The notes beneath the pieces are model-generated. The model made no database searches. It saw only the letters and a program-made list of their open reading frames with translations, and was not told the DNA's origin. Shown piece by piece: positions 60,972 to 64,000 of a stretch of 64,000 nt of DNA; position 1 is the stretch's first letter; every line of letters begins with the position of its first letter. The translations under genes were made by a program, and so were the position numbers. This stretch comes from Chroococcidiopsis thermalis PCC 7203 (GTDB lineage: Bacteria; Cyanobacteriota; Cyanobacteriia; Cyanobacteriales; Chroococcidiopsidaceae), in assembly GCF_000317125.1 (NCBI RefSeq), contig NC_019695.1:6250336-6314335 (forward strand), given 5' to 3'.

Positions 60972-62039
60972 TTACCAACATAAACTTGCTGTTTTTACAG
61001 GCGCATCCCACAGCCGCAGCATCTCATCATCGACTTTGAGCAAGGTAATGGAACAGCCTTGCATTTCTAAAGATGTGATGTAATTGCCAATTAAGTTTCT
61101 CATTATTTGCAATCCGTGTTTTTGACAAATTTCAGCTAATTTGCGATACACAATATACAGTTCTGATAAGGGCGTACCACCCATACCATTGACAAAAGCT
61201 AACACGCGATCGCCCGACTTAAACTCAGAATTGACTAACTCTACATCTACCCATTCTTCTTGAGTCTCATCCCATTCTCGGACTGTACGACTGTAGCGGC
61301 GATCGTTAATTATTGATAAGGCGAGTATTTCGGTAATCTCGTCTACAGATTTTAACGACATTCTTTCTCTACCTGGTTCGCCGTGAATGCCAATCCCAAT
61401 TTCCATTTCGCGATCGCCCAAACTAAAAGTAGGCGATCCTTTCGTGGGTACGGTACAAGATGTTAACGCCATACCCATACTGCGACCGTTTAGATTCACT
61501 CGCCGACAGAGATCTGCCACTTGCGGCAAGTTGTATCCGTCTGCCGCAGCCGCACCGCAAATTTTCTCTGCTAGTACTGTCGTGCCTACACCTCGCCTGC
61601 CTTGGGTATAAAGGCTATCTTGGACGGCAACATCATCGTCTATCAATACATTTAACACCCGTATATCCTCAACACGGGCTAACTCAGTTGCCATTTCAAA
61701 GTTCATTACGTCGCCGCTATAGTTTTTGACAATGTAAAGCACTCCAGCGCCGCCATCTACCTGTTTTGCCGCTGCTAGCATTTGGTCGGGTGTAGGAGAA
61801 GTAAACACCTCTCCAGGACACGCAGCATCTAACATACCCATACCGACAAAGCCAGCGTGCATCGGTTCGTGACCGCTACCTCCACCAGAAATAATTGCTA
61901 CCTTACCTGTCACGGGTGCGTCGGCGCGGTAGACGAATGTAGGCTCGAAATTCACCTTTAACAAGCTGGAATGAGCTGCTGCCATGCCTGCTAAACTCTC
62001 CCGCACGAAGCTGTCCGGTTGGTTAATCAACTTCTTCAT
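60972..62039 (-). CDS. dhaK: Dihydroxyacetone kinase subunit K
   Basis: 355 aa. Substrate-binding subunit: [18 protein letters not shown] (about 50-67), the covalent histidine in [13 protein letters not shown] (about 220), and [16 protein letters not shown]. Start ATG is preceded by AGGAG. It binds dihydroxyacetone as a hemiaminal. In cyanobacteria this connects to glycerol/Dha detoxification. Operon head of dhaK-dhaL. Confidence 0.95.
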   Translation of the reverse strand: MKKLINQPDSFVRESLAGMAAAHSSLLKVNFEPTFVYRADAPVTGKVAIISGGGSGHEPMHAGFVGMGMLDAACPGEVFTSPTPDQMLAAAKQVDGGAGVLYIVKNYSGDVMNFEMATELARVEDIRVLNVLIDDDVAVQDSLYTQGRRGVGTTVLAEKICGAAAADGYNLPQVADLCRRVNLNGRSMGMALTSCTVPTKGSPTFSLGDREMEIGIGIHGEPGRERMSLKSVDEITEILALSIINDRRYSRTVREWDETQEEWVDVELVNSEFKSGDRVLAFVNGMGGTPLSELYIVYRKLAEICQKHGLQIMRNLIGNYITSLEMQGCSITLLKVDDEMLRLWDAPVKTASLCW

Positions 62040-62375
62040 GGTTCGCTCCTATTCGAGAGGCTATTACAACTCAGGATAAAAGACTTTGGAGCAGTCTTGA
62101 CATTGACTCAGCTATCCTTACCACTCAATGTAAATTTGGTTAACATTAGGTTAAGTCATGGTTAAAATATGAGTCATAATATATTTTCCTAGAGTAAGCT
62201 CAGTTTGATAACTCAATAGGGAAATACAACCAAAATAAGCAGATGACTGGCGAATACCAAGGCTTATGTATTCATAACTACAGATTGGAAGATGAAAATC
62301 TTTCTCATGGATGAAGGTCACTAAAGTTAATTTAAGGATAGGTTAAGATAAATTCTTTCTTGTAGGCAGGGTAGT
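62040..62375. other. Divergent intergenic region dhaK / DUF7219-like
   Basis: 336 bp with the dhaK promoter (minus) and that of the small gene at 62376. AT-rich. No strong hairpin or repeat seen. Confidence 0.45.
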
Positions 62376-62621
62376 ATGGCAAAAGCAGAGCTAAGTAATA
62401 AAAATAGTTTTATTTACGCCCAAAGCAGGTATCATGGCAAGTTTACGCCAGAACATCTGGCTTTTAATGCTAACTTACAAGAATTCGCTCAAAAACTTGC
62501 TTATATTTCTGCTTTACATACAGGCGGAAAGCTTTCCTCAGAGAAAGCATACGAACAGGTGGCAAGTCTATGGCAAAAGATAGAGCAGAGTAAACGCGCC
62601 ATGAACATTGGCTCGAAGTAG
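62376..62621 (+). CDS. Small conserved cyanobacterial protein (DUF7219-like)
   Basis: 81 aa, soluble, helical. NSFIYAQSRYHGKFTPEHLAFNANLQEFAQKLAYI and GGKLSSEKAYEQVASLWQKIEQSK are the conserved blocks. Present across cyanobacteria, role unknown. It is followed by a response regulator gene at 127 bp. Confidence 0.75.
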   Translation: MAKAELSNKNSFIYAQSRYHGKFTPEHLAFNANLQEFAQKLAYISALHTGGKLSSEKAYEQVASLWQKIEQSKRAMNIGSK

Positions 62622-62748
62622 CGATCGCCCTAAAAATCTTTCTGCTACTAAATATTAAACAAATAAATTTAAACTTTAAGCAATTTAAGGTTATGGATTT
62701 ACTACCAGTCCTTTTGTTATCTTGCACTCAAATTCAGAAAATGTAAGA

Positions 62749-63117
62749 ATGACGAAGGTTTTGGCAATTGAGGATGATGCATTATTGCGCGATAGTATTG
62801 TCAACGTACTCACACTGAGAGGTTTGACAGCGATCGCAGCTGAAAACGGGTACGTTGGATTAAAACTTGCTCAAGAAAATCTTCCTAACTTGGTGCTATG
62901 CGATGTGAGAATGCCGGGACTGAGTGGTTACGAAGTCTTAAAATCGCTGCGAGAAGATCCAAACACTGCCACCATTCCATTAATTTTTTTGACTGCTGAA
63001 AATACTCCAGAAGTTATGGCTATGGGAGCAGATCTGGGAGCGAATGGTTATTTGTGTAAACCGTTTTCTACATCTGAGTTAATGATAGCGATCGCGCCTT
63101 TTGTCAGTGACCAGTGA
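62749..63117 (+). CDS. CheY-like single-domain response regulator
   Basis: 122 aa from ATG 62749; the earlier TTG (62722) adds a tail not typical of receivers. All phosphorylation residues are present: acidic pair in LAIEDDALL (about 5-12), phospho-acceptor Asp in LVLCDVRMPGLSGYEVL (about 52), Thr in FLTAENTPE (about 81) and Lys in YLCKPFSTSEL (about 104). No output domain. Its kinase is not in the window. Confidence 0.92.
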   Translation: MTKVLAIEDDALLRDSIVNVLTLRGLTAIAAENGYVGLKLAQENLPNLVLCDVRMPGLSGYEVLKSLREDPNTATIPLIFLTAENTPEVMAMGADLGANGYLCKPFSTSELMIAIAPFVSDQ

Positions 63118-63125
63118 CCAGTGAC
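63108..63125. repeat. GACCAGT tandem repeats
   Basis: Three ACCAGTG units overlapping the stop codon of the response regulator gene. Confidence 0.75.
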
Positions 63126-63173
63126 CAGTAGAGAGCGATCGCGCACCACGCACCACCAGCTACCAATTACCAA

Positions 63174-63689
63174 TTACCCACTCACTAATTTTTGGTATTC
63201 CTGCTCTGTAATAAGATCGTAGTTAGTTTCGAGGCGATCGAGAAAGACGATACCGTCGAGATGGTCGAGTTCGTGTTGAAAGATTCTGGCAACGAAATCG
63301 GTTAACTCTTGCTTGTGTAACTTGCCGTAGCGATCGCTATATTCAACTTCGATCGCTCGATCTCGGGGTACAGAACCACGAATTCCAGGGATACTCAAAC
63401 AACCTTCCCATCCTTTTTCACTTTCATCAGAACGAGCCAAGATTTTAGGATTAATCATCGGTGTTGGCTCCATTTCTGGAGCGTGAGGATAGCGGGGATT
63501 GGGACGAGAAGCAACAATAAAGATGCGATCGCTCACTCCAACTTGTGGTGCAGCAATCCCCACTCCATTCGCCTGTTTGACTGTAATTAATAGATCGTCT
63601 ATGAGCTGTTGAATTCGCGGATCTTTAACATCTGCCACAAACTCAGCTTTGTCTCGTAGAATCGGATTACCAAGTTGAATGATTTCCAT
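63174..63689 (-). CDS. def: Peptide deformylase
   Basis: 171 aa. All three motifs are intact: GVGIAAPQVGV (about 42-52), WEGCLSIPGIRG (about 90-101, metal Cys) and QHELDHLDGIVF (about 138-149, HExxH). It removes the formyl group from nascent N-termini. A repeat tract separates it from the end of the next minus-strand gene. Confidence 0.97.
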   Translation of the reverse strand: MEIIQLGNPILRDKAEFVADVKDPRIQQLIDDLLITVKQANGVGIAAPQVGVSDRIFIVASRPNPRYPHAPEMEPTPMINPKILARSDESEKGWEGCLSIPGIRGSVPRDRAIEVEYSDRYGKLHKQELTDFVARIFQHELDHLDGIVFLDRLETNYDLITEQEYQKLVSG

Positions 63690-63921
63690 TTTTATCAGTT
63701 ATCAGTTATCAGTGAAAAAAGGGTGTGGGAAATTTGTTGTTGGTTGTTGGTTGTTGGTTGTTGGTTGTCGCTTCTAGTCTCCTCTGCTCCTCTGCCCCTC
63801 TGCTCCTCTGCCCCTCTGCCCCTCTGCCCCTCTGCCCCTCTGCTTCCTCTGCCTCTCTGCTCTATAAAAGTCTCCCTTGTCCCCCTTGTCCCCCTTGTCC
63901 TCCTCAGCTCCCTCAGCTCCC
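63690..63921. repeat. Complex low-complexity tract (heptamers and octamers)
   Basis: Successive blocks: TATCAGT units; about four TTGTTGG heptamers (63734-63767); about ten CCCCTCTG octamers (63779-63842); CCCTTGTCCC units; CTCCCTCAG units. It is the longest low-complexity stretch in the window. Confidence 0.9.
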
Positions 63922-64000
63922 TCAGCTCTCTCGTTGTACGGGTAAATTAGCCAACTTCACAGATAGCTGTGCGGTTTTGCCATTGCGTTGAACTTGGACG
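63922..64000 (-). CDS. C-terminus of a probable PDZ-domain (HtrA/Deg-type) protein
   Basis: Only the last 25 codons are visible. VQVQRNGKTAQLSVKLANLP, with a short tail ending RES, looks like the last two strands of a PDZ domain from a cyanobacterial Deg/HhoA-type serine protease. The gene continues beyond the window. Weak but plausible call. The repeat tract begins immediately after its stop. Confidence 0.5.
   Translation of the reverse strand, partial: VQVQRNGKTAQLSVKLANLPVQRES

Noticed and set aside
63675-63991. Two plus-strand frames of about 90 codons
   Set aside because: They encode repeated LCSSAPLPL-type strings from the CCCCTCTG octamers; not coding.

Overview
The window is cyanobacterial chromosome. 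HIP1-type GCGATCGC palindromes occur throughout, inside genes and between them. psbM, an iron-porin-type SLH/OprB outer-membrane protein, a group-3 SigF and several cyanobacteria-only small families are present. The dispersed repeats are of the kinds common in large-genome filamentous or Chroococcidiopsis-like cyanobacteria: short tandem heptamers, GAATTCC tracts, CCCCCCTTAAAAAGGGGGG-like hairpins and TAGAGACGT palindromes. I cannot name the genus from sequence alone.

Layout. 1-9.9 kb: end of a DUF1295-type membrane enzyme, a ZIP metal transporter, a CsgG-like protein, cobQ with a small ferredoxin, an MFS exporter, two DUF192 paralogues and a TPR/pentapeptide protein. 10-13.3 kb: a NACHT-type protein lacking its P-loop half, sigF and a BI-1 family membrane protein, flanked by two oppositely oriented copies of one 31-bp hairpin repeat. 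13.4-19.6 kb: prfB with its programmed +1 frameshift, a glycosyltransferase-like protein, DUF3285-ybeY-dgkA-trpG/pabA, and an MBL-fold protein lacking the usual metal motif. 19.6-22.3 kb: URC4 and URC1 (uracil catabolism). 22.6-34 kb: flavoproteins, an ABM/AraC/VOC group, a C-DES cyst(e)ine lyase, glycosyltransferase-like proteins, YjbQ and Nif3. 34.5-47 kb: a beta-CASP hydrolase, a 40-aa membrane protein, AAG glycosylase, mscL, a methyltransferase, a PrsW-like protease, a ferredoxin, psbM, a tandem Usp, a porin, Rrf2-cysK and a DnaJ protein. 47.2-52.5 kb: a minus-strand rRNA operon (16S, tRNA-Ile, 23S, 5S) with promoter and terminator. 52.5-64 kb: nadC, argS, a dihydroxyacetone kinase locus (dhaK, dhaL, then dhaM-HPr-EI), a response regulator, peptide deformylase and the end of a probable PDZ protease.

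Most genes are ordinary housekeeping or conserved cyanobacterial genes. Three things stand out. First, the PTS-type phosphodonor for dihydroxyacetone kinase is a predicted DhaM(IIA)-HPr-EI chain. It is split by a +1 frame change at a G7 run inside a repeat-derived linker, exactly between the IIA domain and the HPr active-site histidine. Second, dispersed repeats have repeatedly entered reading frames (URC4, PrsW twice, the DhaM linker) or sit at the ends of genes (EI, URC1). Third, a 700-bp leader upstream of the porin contains a perfect 16-bp inverted repeat and a second hairpin, and may encode an RNA. I found no CRISPR array, prophage, transposase or complete defence system. The NACHT remnant is the only trace of one.
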